Below are positions 47,080 through 59,619 of a stretch of 64,000 nt of DNA, piece after piece (position 1 is the stretch's first letter; every line of letters starts with the position of its first letter). Origin of the DNA: Lumnitzera littorea (taxonomy: Eukaryota; Streptophyta; Magnoliopsida; Myrtales; Combretaceae); the NCBI GenBank assembly GCA_024138015.1, contig JAMXBB010000012.1, positions 16,540,634-16,604,633 on the forward strand, read 5' to 3'. The translations under genes and the position numbers were made by a program. A model generated the notes under the pieces. That model saw only the letters and a program-made list of their open reading frames with translations, did not search any database and was not told the DNA's origin.

Positions 47080-47870
47080 TTGTCCGATACAATTGGTTTG
47101 TTCTAATAAATCACCTCAAGTTAGTACACATATATTATATGCTCCTAACTTATTACAAATATAATTCATCTTAATCATCCAAAGTGACTTGATAAATGGA
47201 TCATTGAGTTAGTTCTATAATCTCACCTTGGATATATTGTTTTCTTTACCCAAAAGGCTTTCATGAATAAAGTTATAATTAATTTTGATGTGTGTTAAAA
47301 AATTAGATTCGAGATATGTGAAGAGTAGCCTGGTTCTTGCATATCTATTTCATCCATAGTGAGTTACTAATTTATATATTTAATATCTAGTTATCTATAG
47401 GAGTAGTTCTGTCTTTTCATATCTTAGGGTGTAAACCTCAATCTCTTGTATGCATATACTCTCCTATAATGTGCTGTTTAACCAACGTATGCTCCCTATT
47501 GAAACATAGAGATACAAACCAATTCATATTAGCACACTAGTAGATGCTTGAACTAAAGCAATAAGTTATAGGTATCGTTCTTCTATATTCAAATTCTGCA
47601 CTTAATCTTGATACCAGATATTGCTTCTTGCTATTCTAGGAGATAAGATTACCACCAATGAATGGCAATGTCCTTTGCTAGATCTCCTACCCAGTGGTTA
47701 TATAATCCAACTAGCATCCATGTTCTTTCAATGCGAATATCCACATGGTTTTTATACAAAATAATTGGATTTGAGGATCCCTTTAAGATAATGTCGAATA
47801 CAAATTCACAATGTTTGAAAGCCCATTGCAAGGTGAGCCTATGAACTGACTCACTGCATTAATCATAATG
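47080..47870 (-). pseudogene. Copia RNase H and C-terminal pol remnant, minus strand
   Basis: The minus strand, read from 47870 down, gives an SQFIGSP block, the RNase H segment GGNLIS-stop-NSKKQYLVSRLSAEFEYR (family: NLISWSSKKQ...RSSTEAEYR), then HIKINYNFIHESL (about 47270-47300, family: HIEIDYHFIRE) and a C-terminal FIKSLW...KLGAYNI stretch near 47130-47210. The TAG at 47636-47638 stands for the expected Trp. Frames change several times. It belongs to another copia lineage or copy than the 1.3-8.5 kb element, since orientation and retained region differ. Confidence 0.8.
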
Positions 47871-47886
47871 TTATTTCTCCTTTTGA

Positions 47887-48258
47887 ATGTGGATTCCGGT
47901 TGTTCCCGTCGACCCCAACAGCCTGCTGCGGTCGGATCGGACAATCGAACATCATGCTCCCCGTTATGGTGTCCAGAGTCGGACTACAATCGTGCTATTT
48001 GGAACGCTTAAATTATGTCTCATGATTTTTGCTTTGTTGCGTTGGAAACAGGCATCTGTGCACGTGGCATCGTATATGCTTGTATGGCTGTTACATGATG
48101 AGTTCATTCCGAATCACACATTTTCTTCTTATACAGGTGTTGATATATTTGCTAATGACGTGTATTATAAGCTTGGTTGTAACTACCACGTCAGGGATCA
48201 GGATAATGCAGCCAGATTATTTCGAACATGTGGATACTTCCTTTATCACCAATTTTAG
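47887..48258 (+). CDS. Unidentified ORF, 123 codons
   Basis: An open frame from ATG (MWIPVVPVDPNSLLRSDRT) to TAG lies in DNA clearly richer in G+C than its surroundings. The product has a basic N-terminal third, a hydrophobic middle (LKLCLMIFALL, then ASYMLVWLL) that could be one or two membrane segments, and a C-terminal VYYKLGCNYHVRDQDNAARLF. I recognise no domain. It lies next to, and antisense to, a copia remnant, so it may be a transposon-captured or decayed gene fragment rather than an active gene. No promoter, intron or poly(A) signal supports it. Confidence 0.3.
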   Translation: MWIPVVPVDPNSLLRSDRTIEHHAPRYGVQSRTTIVLFGTLKLCLMIFALLRWKQASVHVASYMLVWLLHDEFIPNHTFSSYTGVDIFANDVYYKLGCNYHVRDQDNAARLFRTCGYFLYHQF

Positions 48259-50368
48259 ATAGTAGACTTACCTCTCAGCAATAACCAAGCAATACTATTA
48301 AATTTTGTAAATCAGTTTTTATATAAAACTTTTTCTTCGAATAAAAAATCAATGAAGGTCTCCTAAAAATTAAAATTAGTCAGATGACTAATGAATTCGG
48401 TTTAATAGTTTTGGTAGCCTTAAAGTATTTGATATAGGTAAGAATATGTGGTAGGTTGTCATATCTTTTAGGTTTTGGGGCATGTGATCAATAACGACAA
48501 TTAGATAGAATGTGTCATCGATAATGGGTTTGCACTACAAAAACAACCTATCAACATTGTTGTGTTCCACCTTTTGATAAAAGATCTAAATGAGGTTTAC
48601 AAGCTATCAAGTCCCAAATTCTACCCTGTGTTACACTTAATCTAGGAACACATTGACCTATAAAATCTATACCCTAAAACTTTCCGCAAACAATTCTCAC
48701 ACCACTTGAAAAAGAATGACCAACTCACTTTGAGAAACACAATGGATTTTGCTCTATAATTTAGTACAATAATAAGAGGCCTTCAAAGCTTCCATATGGA
48801 AATAGCTATTCCTTCAAAGCCTTTAGGTTATTTGGTCTCATAATCTCTAATGTATATGCTTAGACACATATGGTGCATCTAAATAAAATTAGTTGATGGT
48901 CATTCCTTGAATTTAGTTGCTTTTCTTGTAATACACAAAAATCTCTCAATGAGACGCATTACTGTGACTTTTGAGAGTGGTTGTATTAATGGATATATGA
49001 TTTAGCTAGTCCAAAATTAATTCTACTTGTGACTTCCCATGAAACATATTCCATATAATTTTGCATCAAATATTAATTAATTAATAGGTCGGGTCAAGCC
49101 AAGTTCGAGTCCTTAATGACTCTATAGGGGCCGATTTAGGTATAGTACTAAAAATCCTATAGGATTTTTATCTAGTTTTAGGAAACCTACAAAGTTATAG
49201 GACATATCCAGATTTCTTAAAACTTATTGTAAACTCATCCTTGTTACATCTCTAGATTGTAACAAATTCAAGACATCATATATACATGCATCATTCAAGG
49301 GATACAAGAACTTAAGTAATCCTAACTTTCTTTACAAGTACCAAAAATTATTACATAAACTAAATACCTAAGGTTCAATTGTAACTCTTGAGCAAATGAA
49401 GATATTATTGATCAATTTGGCTAGGCTTAGTAATCCACGTTACCATGTCGTGTCTCGTATTTACATCTAAATGGGTTTTTTATTTGAAAAACCTTGATCT
49501 ATGATAAGATTTTTTATATTAATTATATATGAAAAACTAAAACCATAACCTGACAAGTTTAATTAGCATGTCTAGTGTCCAGTTGGACCCTTTTATTTAT
49601 TAGAAATTTATAAATGAAATCATAAAAGACTAATAAAATAAATGAGAAAGGATGGTCATAAGACTAGTATCTACAAATGAAAATGACATAGGGTCTTGAT
49701 ACTTCACGCAAAATCATAACAAAAAAATAAAAGTTTCAATGAAATAAAGTCTAATTAACAAGATAGCAAATTTAGAAGTTCATTTGCCACATTCCTTGTA
49801 TTAAGTTGAACCAAAGCCTAAACAGACATTATTACCAATTCCAAAATCCACCATATTCTCTATCGAAGCGAGATAGTCAATCATCCCAAAAGATTATTAG
49901 CTAAAGCCGGTAAAATCAAAAGCTGTTGCATAATTTAAAATTATTAATTAAAGTTGGTCCTCACACACAAATACAGCACCACAAAAGGACCTAGAATAGA
50001 ATCATATAGCAATAATTTTAAAAGATTATCATAGGTATTGAGGTAAAGAAATTCAAAAGTGAACCAAACCCTTTGATTATCACATTAAAAATTCACTGGC
50101 CTAAAGAATTGCTAGCATTGTAGTACAAAAATCCCTTATCAACATATTTATCATTTCAAGGTCCTTGGAGTGACTCAAAGATATCGCCTTCTTAAATTTT
50201 TAGATTAATGAAAACACTTCTACGTAAGACTTAAACTAGCCTTGAAGTTCACGTTACTCTCACTCTACATATGTTACTACTATTATAGCGAGGAATTATC
50301 GTAATTCTCGATGTTATTATGATTACTTTATGCACATATATATCTTATATTATGTTAATTTCTTAATG
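48259..50368. other. AT-rich intergenic DNA
   Basis: I see no gene, LTR end or RNA. Parts (48400-49000) have a composition like decayed retrotransposon DNA but give no recognisable motif in any frame. Confidence 0.4.
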
Positions 50369-50370
50369 TA

Positions 50371-50423
<53 letters not shown>

Positions 50424-50426
50424 ACA
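50369..50426. repeat. (TG)n(TA)n microsatellite
   Basis: A run of five TG units is followed by about 17 perfect TA units (50381-50415) and then TGTATGTATAC. Likely variable in length. Confidence 0.9.
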
Positions 50427-51061
50427 TCATTTAGAGTAAATTGTTCTTTGCATACATGAACTTTCAACCTTTGACATATTGTATTACTATGTCTCCATTT
50501 TTGATAGCCTATATTTTATCTCTATTTCTCATTATTGATAAATTGACGTGTAGCAATTTCTAACTATTCCATACCAATCGATTTAATAAAATAATGTCAT
50601 TAAATGATATTTTATCGAAAGTTTGATCAAAGGAAAACTGGCAATTCAAAAGCTAACCATCTCTCTAACTGGACCATTACCTTCGACGGTAGTAATCACT
50701 AATTCCCATAACACTAATAAAGTCTTGAGCCTAGAGCCCATGCACAAAAACATCTATCAACAATTGTAGTCTAAGGATGAGACAGATACGAGACACAACA
50801 TGATTGAAAAGCCCGACAGGGAGTGGGACAAGAAGAAAGACATAAATTCACTAATCCTTTTTATTTGTACACATGATAGCGTATATATGAATTTTTTTCA
50901 TTTGCTTCTCCCTCTCTTTTAATTATGTTTTATTTCATTTATATTGACTCTTCATTATTCTAGTCTCTTTTAATTTACTAATGGTCAATTCACTTCATCG
51001 CATGAAATCAACGTATAATATCACCATTCCTAGATAATAGAATAGACCTATAATTACCATA

Positions 51062-51935
51062 GCATTGTTTACTTGGAAAAAGGAATAGATAAGGAATAGA
51101 CATATAATATGCTTAAAATGATCAAAATGCCCTTTTTCTTGTTCTGTTTCATCAACTTTTTCTGAAGAACTCCACCATCTTCTTTTGCAACTTTTTCCCA
51201 AAACAACACACTGCTCAATGGTCTTCTTTTTCAAGTTCTTTGACTTTTTCTTAGAAAATTCTAAGCCTATTACTCTTCCATACCGTAGATGTCATCAAGA
51301 GTCATTTTCTCTCTCTAGACCATACCCATAGACACCCTCCACCATCTCTCTAGAACTGCTTTGATTTTATATCAAACAAAATAGTAGAAATTGAATTTCA
51401 AGGTCATATTCTATCAGAAAAAGGAAAACTTTAGGTTTGCTTCATTATGAAAAATTTAGATGAAAAGTTCGTAGAATTAATGGTCAATGGGTATTGACAC
51501 TCGCCTTGGTTGTTATTAAAGACACTCACTAGAGATAGGTCGACACTTGATGGCTAAGGTAAGGAGTAGGTGGTGTACTAGCTGATAGTGAAGGGTATGG
51601 TGTAGTGGTGGTGTACAGTGGTGATTGAATGGAATAGTTATGGTGATGGTGGCGGTGATATGGCAATGGTAGAGGTGGTGGTGTGGTGATGATGGAGGTG
51701 GTAACAGCGATGAATAGTGAATAATGATGGTGAGTGTCTAATGATGTTATGTTAAAGTATGTGGTGGACGGGGCAATAATAGTAATTTTGTTTTGGAATC
51801 CTAATTCAGAGGTTTAGGTAAGAAACCTTAATTCCTTGTTTGCCCTTAATTGCTATTTAATAAAGTGAATGTTGTAATAAGACATAAATAAGTAATAAGA
51901 GGGGAATGACAATTCCATTCCCCTAAAGTAAACAC
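51062..51935. mobile_element. MITE-like element with GGT/GAT-rich core
   Basis: The left end GCATTGTTTACTTGG...GGAATAG is matched inverted by CATTCCCCTAAAGTAAACAC at the right. ACCATA flanks it on both sides (51056-51061 and 51936-51941). The body of about 870 bp includes a GTGGTGATGG-type repeat stretch at about 51590-51735, similar in words to the right arm of the foldback at 39.1 kb. No transposase is encoded. The minus frame 50995-51234 spans the left end and is not a gene. Confidence 0.6.
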
Positions 51936-52259
51936 ACCATAAGGCTATTCTACACATAACTATTTCTTAAACATATAGTTTTGCAAATTTATATCTATCT
52001 TAATGGTTATTGTGTTTATTGTTGGCATCATAATTATAAATGATTTGATACCTAACTATTTCCTTTATCATTGCATTTCTTCTCATCATTTAAGTTTACT
52101 AAGACTTACACAACTTTTATATTCAATCCATTATTTTACTCTAAATATCTTATTATGATGTTACTATCTAGTGAGGAGGTGACGAAGATGATATAAGATT
52201 CTTTTTTATCTTTAGAGTTGGTGTTTTCTTTATTATTATGATATATATTTTTATAATGA

Positions 52260-53876
52260 TGTAAGCCCTATAATTGTAGGATCGAACTTAGTATGTGAAG
52301 TTTCGAGCGATTGGTTAAAGAATTTGATCAAGCGTAAATTATAAAACAAAGCTAGAAATATTAATAAAAGTGATTTCGTAAGTTTGAATTTAGGAAAATA
52401 AGTAATAAAATAATAAGATATTATAATATCAAATTTTAAATATATTACCCATTATTTATCGGAAATACGTAAAATGAATTCCGATAATTAAAAAGTCGTT
52501 AAAGATAAATTATATGTATACTAAAAATTATAGAATAATATAGATAATATTTAGAAGTATTTACTTATAAGTAAAAATACACGAAATTACCTAAAATGCT
52601 TGAAAATCACTAGAAAATTGCCAAATAATTAAAGAAAATTATAAAAAAAAAATCAATGAAAAAAGTCAAAGAAGTAGGGAATTGTCTAGAATTGAATTGT
52701 GGTAAGTCAGGGAAGAAGAGAAAAAAATTGACCAATTAAATTAACATACTTAAAAAGTTAAAATGGAAAAGGATAAAGCACATGCCAACTCTAATTAATG
52801 CACTAAAATTTTCCAAGAGCCCTATAAATAGCTAAACTCCACCAGAAGCTAATTTGGTCAGTTTAGGATCTAAGAAAATTAGAGAGAACCAAAATTAAGA
52901 GAGAATTAAAGTTTTACAAAAAATCTGTACAGTAGAGGCATTTGGACCAAACCTACGAACTACCACCAACTAGAGCCAAAACGCTACCACCACTACACCC
53001 CACACCCACTGCCTGGATTAGTCGACACACTCTAGACCGTCGCTAGTGGCTAGAAGTCCAAAAGTTCAGTGAGTCCTAAATTTAGCTCGATTTTGTGTAA
53101 TTTGTTAAAATTATTAATTTTATTATTTTGATGTTTTATTGTATATAGATTTAGGGAAAAATATTGATTAGGTTTAATTACATCTAAAAATATAGAGTGC
53201 TTAAGAAATCATGCAAAATCGAACATGTTTCGATTTACAATTAAATAGCCTTAGAAGTGTAGTTTTGAGCTTAATTTTTTTTTTTTATAAACTACTTAAG
53301 TGATATAAAATAGTGTTATGAAGTCTTTTTTCAGAAGTTAATTTTCAAAATTTTTGAGTAATTTTTAGACCCTTAAAATATGTATATAAGAAGAATTGAG
53401 TTAAATCATAATGTAAAATATATATATATATATATATCATCAAGATATAAATACTAAAAATCGTATTTATATTATAGAACATACGGAGACGAGTCGACCT
53501 ATGACTAGTTAAGTGAGTGACCAAGGATTTCAAGTAAGTTGGGTTTAATACTTTATCGTATTTTGGAGTACTCGAAAACTTAGGATTGTATTTGATTGTG
53601 GTTGAAAGTAATTATGTACGCATGTGCTTAGGTAACTAATTTTGTACTAAATTCTGTATTATGTTTGGCGATTGATGTAAATGAAATAGTATGGAATTGT
53701 TTGATCACCCTAAATCGTACTCAATCATAACCAACCTAAATACCCTAATTAGACATGTATTGCAACCCTTTAGAGGATCATTAAGATTCTCCAACCAAAT
53801 ACCGATACCTTTGAAAAAAATAACGCTGAATAGCATAATGGTCTTTTCCTCATTTTTAGTCGAACTAAGTGACAGG
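52260..53876 (+). mobile_element. LTR copy ii of the long-LTR family, left part
   Basis: It starts TGTAAGCCCTATAATTG, close to copy i, and follows copy i through the TATA box (52823-52830), the leader and a GC-richer patch (about 52945-53060), though with a deletion before the conserved block. Homology runs to CGAACTAAGTGACAGG, where copy iii is inserted, and resumes at 57387. It has no coding content. The frame 53691-53936 crosses the insertion point and is spurious. Confidence 0.85.
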
Positions 53877-56800
53877 TGTAAGCTCCCAAAATTGAGTTTA
53901 GGACAACTGAGCTCAGATTTAGGGCTTTTAGGGTAACTTATCCAATTGAGCCCAAACTTTGCAACTAGAATGAAAAAGTTAGTTGAGATATTACAGTGAA
54001 GTTAGATTTTAGTAATAATGACCCGAAATCCCAATTTTGTCCTTAGAAATTGGACTATTTACTAAAGCCTTAAAATGTTCAGAACTCCTAAAATTGAACT
54101 TAGATTACAACGAGAACTTAGAGATAAGTTAATTGAGCTATAAAATGAGATAATGTAGTATAATTTACTATAAAAAAATACACGTAATTTTTTAGTATAC
54201 CCGGTACAAATAATAATTATACTCGTAAATTAACTTTAAATTGAGTAATTATATATATATATTGTGTTGAATTCATGAAATTAACCTTAGAATGTATCCT
54301 AAAAATAAAAGATATGCTAGAAACTTAATTATATGAGTAAAGTTATATATTTCACATGTTATTACATAGGGTATAACCTTGTATATTAATTAAAATAATT
54401 AATTCTAACATATAATATATATATTTAAGTAATTATTTAATAAAAGAAAAAGAAAAATTAATTAAATAATATTGGAAGGAGGCGTGGCAGGAGGATGGAA
54501 ATACATTGTTGATTCAAAAGGTGGAGTTACAATATTTGGACACCTCATGCATAAAAAAAAAAAAATTGGAAAAGAAAATATGAATTAATTAAAGAAAAAT
54601 CCTTAAACCGACTTTGAGGCACTATAAAAAGCCAAGATCATCAGACATGATAGTTTTAGTAATTTGGAATCAGAGAAAATCAGAAAGAAAAATTAGAAAA
54701 AAATCGTAGAAAAAAAAAACAAATTTAGAAAAAAACAGAAAAATTAGTGAAAGTGTGAAATCCTAACCTAGAGTAGATCTGCTGTGAAACCCAGCCAACC
54801 CCACACAGTCCACCCACCGCGCCAGCTGTCCGATAACCTCCCAGCCGCCGCCGGCCACCGGAGCACCCAAGAACACCAAGGTCAAATTTCTGCCCTGTTT
54901 TTCAATAATTTCTAAAAAATAGTAAATCCACCTAGAAAATTATGAAAAAAATTACACTTAGGTTATTTTAGACATGCTTTCATGTGATATTTTTATTTTT
55001 GAAAAATTCGTAATATTTAATATACTTTATTAAGAAATCTGTAATTCATCCGAATATATATTAGTGAAATAAATGTACTATATGATGTTGTTTCTAGCTG
55101 AAAATTTTTGTGCAAGATGTGTATGATATATGGGTAATTGCTACGTAGCCCAAATTTTTATTTGAATAATTTTAATATTTATTGAATTTTTAGGCCTGAA
55201 ATTGGTTCGAAAATAGGCTGAAATTATAAAATTAATTGATGAAATGGACATGTACTGATCTATAATAAATAATAATGGTATTGAGTCAGATTGAAATTAA
55301 TTGGATGCTAAAAGAATTATAATTGGTTAATTTATCAAGTTTAGGGGTAAAATCGTCAATACGAAAATATAGGCAATAGATCGAAAACTTGAAACCAAGT
55401 GATAATTGAATTCCCTATATTTTTAGAAGTCCATAGAAATTTTCGGGGAATTATTGGGTAATCCGAGCTATTTATTACGAATTTATTAAGTAAAATAGCT
55501 TAAATTACAAGTCGGGGTGTATTTGTAATATTAATAGACTAAAATGAGTTAAATAGTTAAATAAAACCTATATATAGGATTGCTGATCGAATTGGGTTAA
55601 ATGGAGATTTTTATTATAATTATTAATATTTTCTGATCGGGATGTACTTTAGGTGTATTAGAATTAAATAATACTTATATTGTTACAATATAAGGATAAA
55701 TTAGATAGAATATAATTTAAATCTGTAAATTTCGCATAATACGATCATTTTTATATAATTATGTATAATTGTATTAAAAATCCAAGCTACCCGTTAAAAT
55801 CCATCTCTAGGAACAGGACTCGTAAAACGTATCGTTAAGTCTATACGAACTCAATGATACTAGTTTTGTTGAAATCGGATAACCTTAAGCAATCTAGCCT
55901 ATAACTATAACATATTCAAGAATATACACATTTCGGTAACCTTACCGGAATCAAAACGTGAATTAATAAATAAAAAGTACGTTTCGATACGATCAAAATG
56001 ATATATAATACGTAATAGTATATATGATGTACAATATCAATAATTAATAATTTAAATTGATATATAGTAATAACATGACTGCATATTATGGAAATAATAT
56101 ATATATAACCATTTTAGATTAAACCCTAATGTTTTTGTAATTATTACGAAAACTAAATTTGGACCTTTTGTGTAATTAGGACCTTCCAAAGACAGCTGAC
56201 AATTCAAGTCAGAAATAGCGAACATCTAAACAAGTAAGTTGGGATGGTAGCTTCGCCGCTGTTTGGGTACTATTTAAAAGTATCCGGAGACTCAAGAGTA
56301 CTTCTGGTTGTGTTTGTAGTTAGATGATTATGCGCATGCTATGTGTGTGAATGATACTCTGTTGTGACAAGAGTTCAACTCCTTGGTGTGCTGTTCTGCA
56401 TATTTGCATGGATTCTGTATTGTGTGAACTTATTGGTCACCCCTGATTATCACTAATGATTATTCGACTAAAGTGTAATTGGTCATGCATAATCACCCAT
56501 TAGGGGAAACGATTAAGAGTGTTAAGCCAAACACCGACTTTCTTCGATGAGGATAGCTGAAATGGTCCTTTCCTCATCCTTAGTCGAACTAAGTGATAGG
56601 CGAGAAGGTCGCGGCAAGGTTGGGGGCCGTAGTTCGAAGGCGGTCTTAGGAGGGGGGTGTTCTCCATTGCACAAGCCCGAGTTTGGCCTAACTTGAGTCG
56701 CGATGAAACTCCTCAATCCGGGTTGGAGCGGATGAAATTTCTCTAACCTCACAGTGGACCGGTTAACGCTGTGCGATGTTTTCATTTGAGTGATTGCATT

Positions 56801-57381
56801 GCATTTCATCATAATTATTAACCTTATTTGTGATTGTATAGTACTCTTCTGACTCCGCCCCACTTACTGAGCTAGTTGTGCTCACACCCCTATAGACTTT
56901 TTTGCAGGTGCTGAGTAAAGGCAAAGATGTTCAGGTACCACCGTTCTCAGGTTAGTGTGCTGCTGTGTGGGAAAGTGAGGATCGAGGAATTTAACTGAAC
57001 CTGAGTTTTTGTTTTGTCTTTAAGTTTTGAAGAAAACTAAATGGGAATTCCCTGGGAGCCCACTAGTTTTCTAACTTATTGTATATAAATCGTATAACCT
57101 ATGGTTTTTTATAAACTCTGATTATAATCTATACCCTTGGACGCGAAATGTTTGTATAATTACTGTTGTAGTACTAAACAACAGATTGTATAGAACAAGT
57201 ATTTTGTAAAAGCTCTACCACAGGTTTGGATATTAACAGATGTCAGAACAGACGTTTCAAGCTGGTTGAGTTGTACGCTTTATGTAAACTACGTCTACGA
57301 TAGCAGCTGTGAGGTCAGCTTCTATCTTAGATTAGTTTACACGACGGGACTGTTATGACTCTTCTTGTTCGGGGCGTGACA
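53877..57381 (+). mobile_element. Solo LTR copy iii, inserted into copy ii
   Basis: This 3,505-bp unit starts TGTAAGCTCCC and ends GGGGCGTGACA. ACAGG flanks it at 53872-53876 and 57382-57386. The interrupted CGAACTAAGTGACAGG box of copy ii is exactly restored when the insert and one ACAGG are ignored. It has a TATA box (54623-54630), a very GC-rich patch (about 54780-54885) and its own conserved block (56434-56910) ending TTTTTTGCAG/GT. No gag-pol lies inside. A solo LTR by recombination between two LTRs of a full element is the simplest origin. Confidence 0.93.
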
Positions 57382-57386
57382 ACAGG

Positions 57387-57880
57387 AGAAGAGATTGAGG
57401 TGAAGATGAGGGCATTAGTTCGAAGGATAGTTTTAGGAGGGAATGGTGTCTCCATTGTACAAATCTGAATTTGGTTGTGAGCTATTACATTAATGGAAAC
57501 TTCTCAACCCAGATTAGAGCAGGTAAAATTACTTTGATTTCACAACGAACTGGACCACGTTGTGTGATAACACTTACTTGTTGCATTGCATATAATTAAT
57601 TTTCTAATAACCTTGTTTGTGTTTGCTATACTTTCATAAGTCTCTAACTTAACTTACTGAGCTGTGGTTGCTCATACTTATATAAATTCTCTTGCAGGTT
57701 CTAACTTCTAATTACTATGCTACAATACAATTATCCAGAAGTTAGTTCTCTTTTGAAGTTATAGGGGAGTGAGGATCAACCAGCCGAATGATCAAGTTTC
57801 TAAGGTCTTATTAGTATCTCTAAGATTATGAATTGATATATGATATGTAATTTAGTAAACTATTGTAATATGTAGAATCT
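57387..57880 (+). mobile_element. LTR copy ii, right part (truncated)
   Basis: It resumes with the block that follows GTGACAGG in copy i: AGTTCGAAGG, CTCCATTGTACAA, TTAATGGAAACTTCTCAACC, CTTACTGAGCTGTGGTTGCTC and CTTGCAG/GT ending at 57697. Similarity to copy i fades by about 57880, well before a GGGGCGTGACA end, so the right terminus is lost. Confidence 0.8.
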
Positions 57881-59600
57881 CTATAGAACCTTAGGGAAGA
57901 GTAACCTTTTTTTCTCCTCTCCTCTATTAAGAGCTTTCCTCTCTCTAGAGAGACCCTACTCTGGCATAAGGAGTTCTTCACTACATTTCTTCTGCTCCAT
58001 TACCGATTCCTAGACACTAGTTAACCTTGCTTCCATCCATGGTCCCCATCCCATTTCATCTCCCATTGACCTTTTACCTTTTCGCAACCTTAAACCCTAA
58101 AAGCCTTAGTTTACAAGTGCGACTGCAACCAAATTCCTAACCTTAAACCTAGAAAGCTCCAATTTACAAGTACAACTACAACCAAATTCCCAATACTCCA
58201 TCCTCATTGCAATTATTTTTTCAATAAACACAACACGTACCCTAACTATATGCCCTAACTTCCCTTACCACCATCCTAACCCTAATAACACTAAATAGCT
58301 TGCAACAACAAGCCCGAGTTGGACTCTCTATTGGTTATGCGGTTTCATCAAGATAATGGGATGCTTTATGGAATCGCACAGATAAGTGATAGGGATCAAG
58401 GACCAATCACGCATTCTCAAGCCTAAAGGCTTTCCAGGTGGTTTGTCGAGCTGTCCGAGATGAGTTAAGCGCCAAGGAGCAGTGCTTACCCCAATCCAAT
58501 CTACTGAGCTACTTTGCTCTCTACGCAATCTAAGGTGTTGCTAAGGTGACCAGCTGACGTGCCGAACTGAACCCTCCACTATGCATTAGTTCAAGCACCG
58601 AATATGAATACAACAACCTAAATAGTGCCGATACCAAGTTGACAGTAAACAACAACAACCATTCGAGGACAACCCTGAACATGAGTCACCCTTAAACCAA
58701 CCTCAATATAATCCCGATTGTTTGAGCTACTTAAATGCCGACGACATACTAACTCAATCGGAACCCATCCTTGCTTGGCTTACAGTGTTGTCAAAAGCGC
58801 AAACTGATTTAAAACGCGCGCGCTGTCCTTTCTAATAGTAGTTATTCTTTTTGCATGAATACGTATTCTCCTTGTAAATTATTTTCCTTTTCTTAGCAAG
58901 TAAAGATTCATTTATGCCATTTCTATAATTTTATGTAATTTAGAACTTGCCCTAACTAGGTACTATAAATACTGGCATAATGTAATATCAAGATCATCAT
59001 ATAGAGAATACATTGGACTTTTACTCTCTCTTAAGCTAAGTATCCTTACTCTTAAGTTACTCTTATCTAACCCATTCGAGCGTAGACTAATGGTGAATAA
59101 CCTCTGGCCATACTTATACATCATATCAAGTGTGACCCAAGCTCGTATAAGACGTTAGTGCATCATATCCATCGTCGGTGCACGAGAACCCCTACTCATC
59201 CCTCGACTTTCATTTACTTTTCAGACCATCTCGCCATTTGGACCCACCCTCTTTGATTACACGTGATATTTGGTTCGTGTGTTCATCCACGAGTCTATAT
59301 CAAATATGTCTCTCCTTTATTTGGTTAGTGTAGTGTTTCGTCAATTAAGTTTCCTTTATTTAATCCTTAATCTAGCTTAAGCTCTTTCAAGATGATTGGT
59401 AGTCGTAGTCTATATAGTTGGTTGATATCTCTCTTTCATCTGTAGCATGTTGCAATTATTGTACTATTTCATTCTTTGGGTCTTTACTTTCGTAATCTAC
59501 ACTCCATAGTCTCTTTAAGCTTCCCTAATAACTACCTTATAACTTAGTTGATGTGTTCGTTGGTATTTACTGTTCATTTATCTATTGATTCTATCTTGCA
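57881..59600. other. Intergenic DNA with a possible LTR fragment
   Basis: There is no gene. A degenerate tandem pair of about 53 bp occurs at 58084-58190 (CCTTAAACC...TTTACAAGT...CAACCAAATTCC). At 58960-59040 ACTATAAATACTGG, an AT-rich leader and TTTTACTCTCTCTTAAG resemble the TATA-to-R part of a plant LTR, but no ends were found. The GC-richer stretch 58330-58560 has a short minus-strand frame without a recognisable domain. Confidence 0.35.
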
Positions 59601-59619
59601 TTCTGTTTCTAAATATTAT

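Noticed and set aside
56522..56863. 113-codon minus-strand ORF in LTR copy iii
   Set aside because: It lies antisense to the conserved LTR block; copies i and ii do not keep the frame open.
58328..58528. 66-codon minus-strand ORF in a GC-richer stretch
   Set aside because: No domain recognised; organelle or gene-fragment origin was considered but nothing in the sequence supports it.
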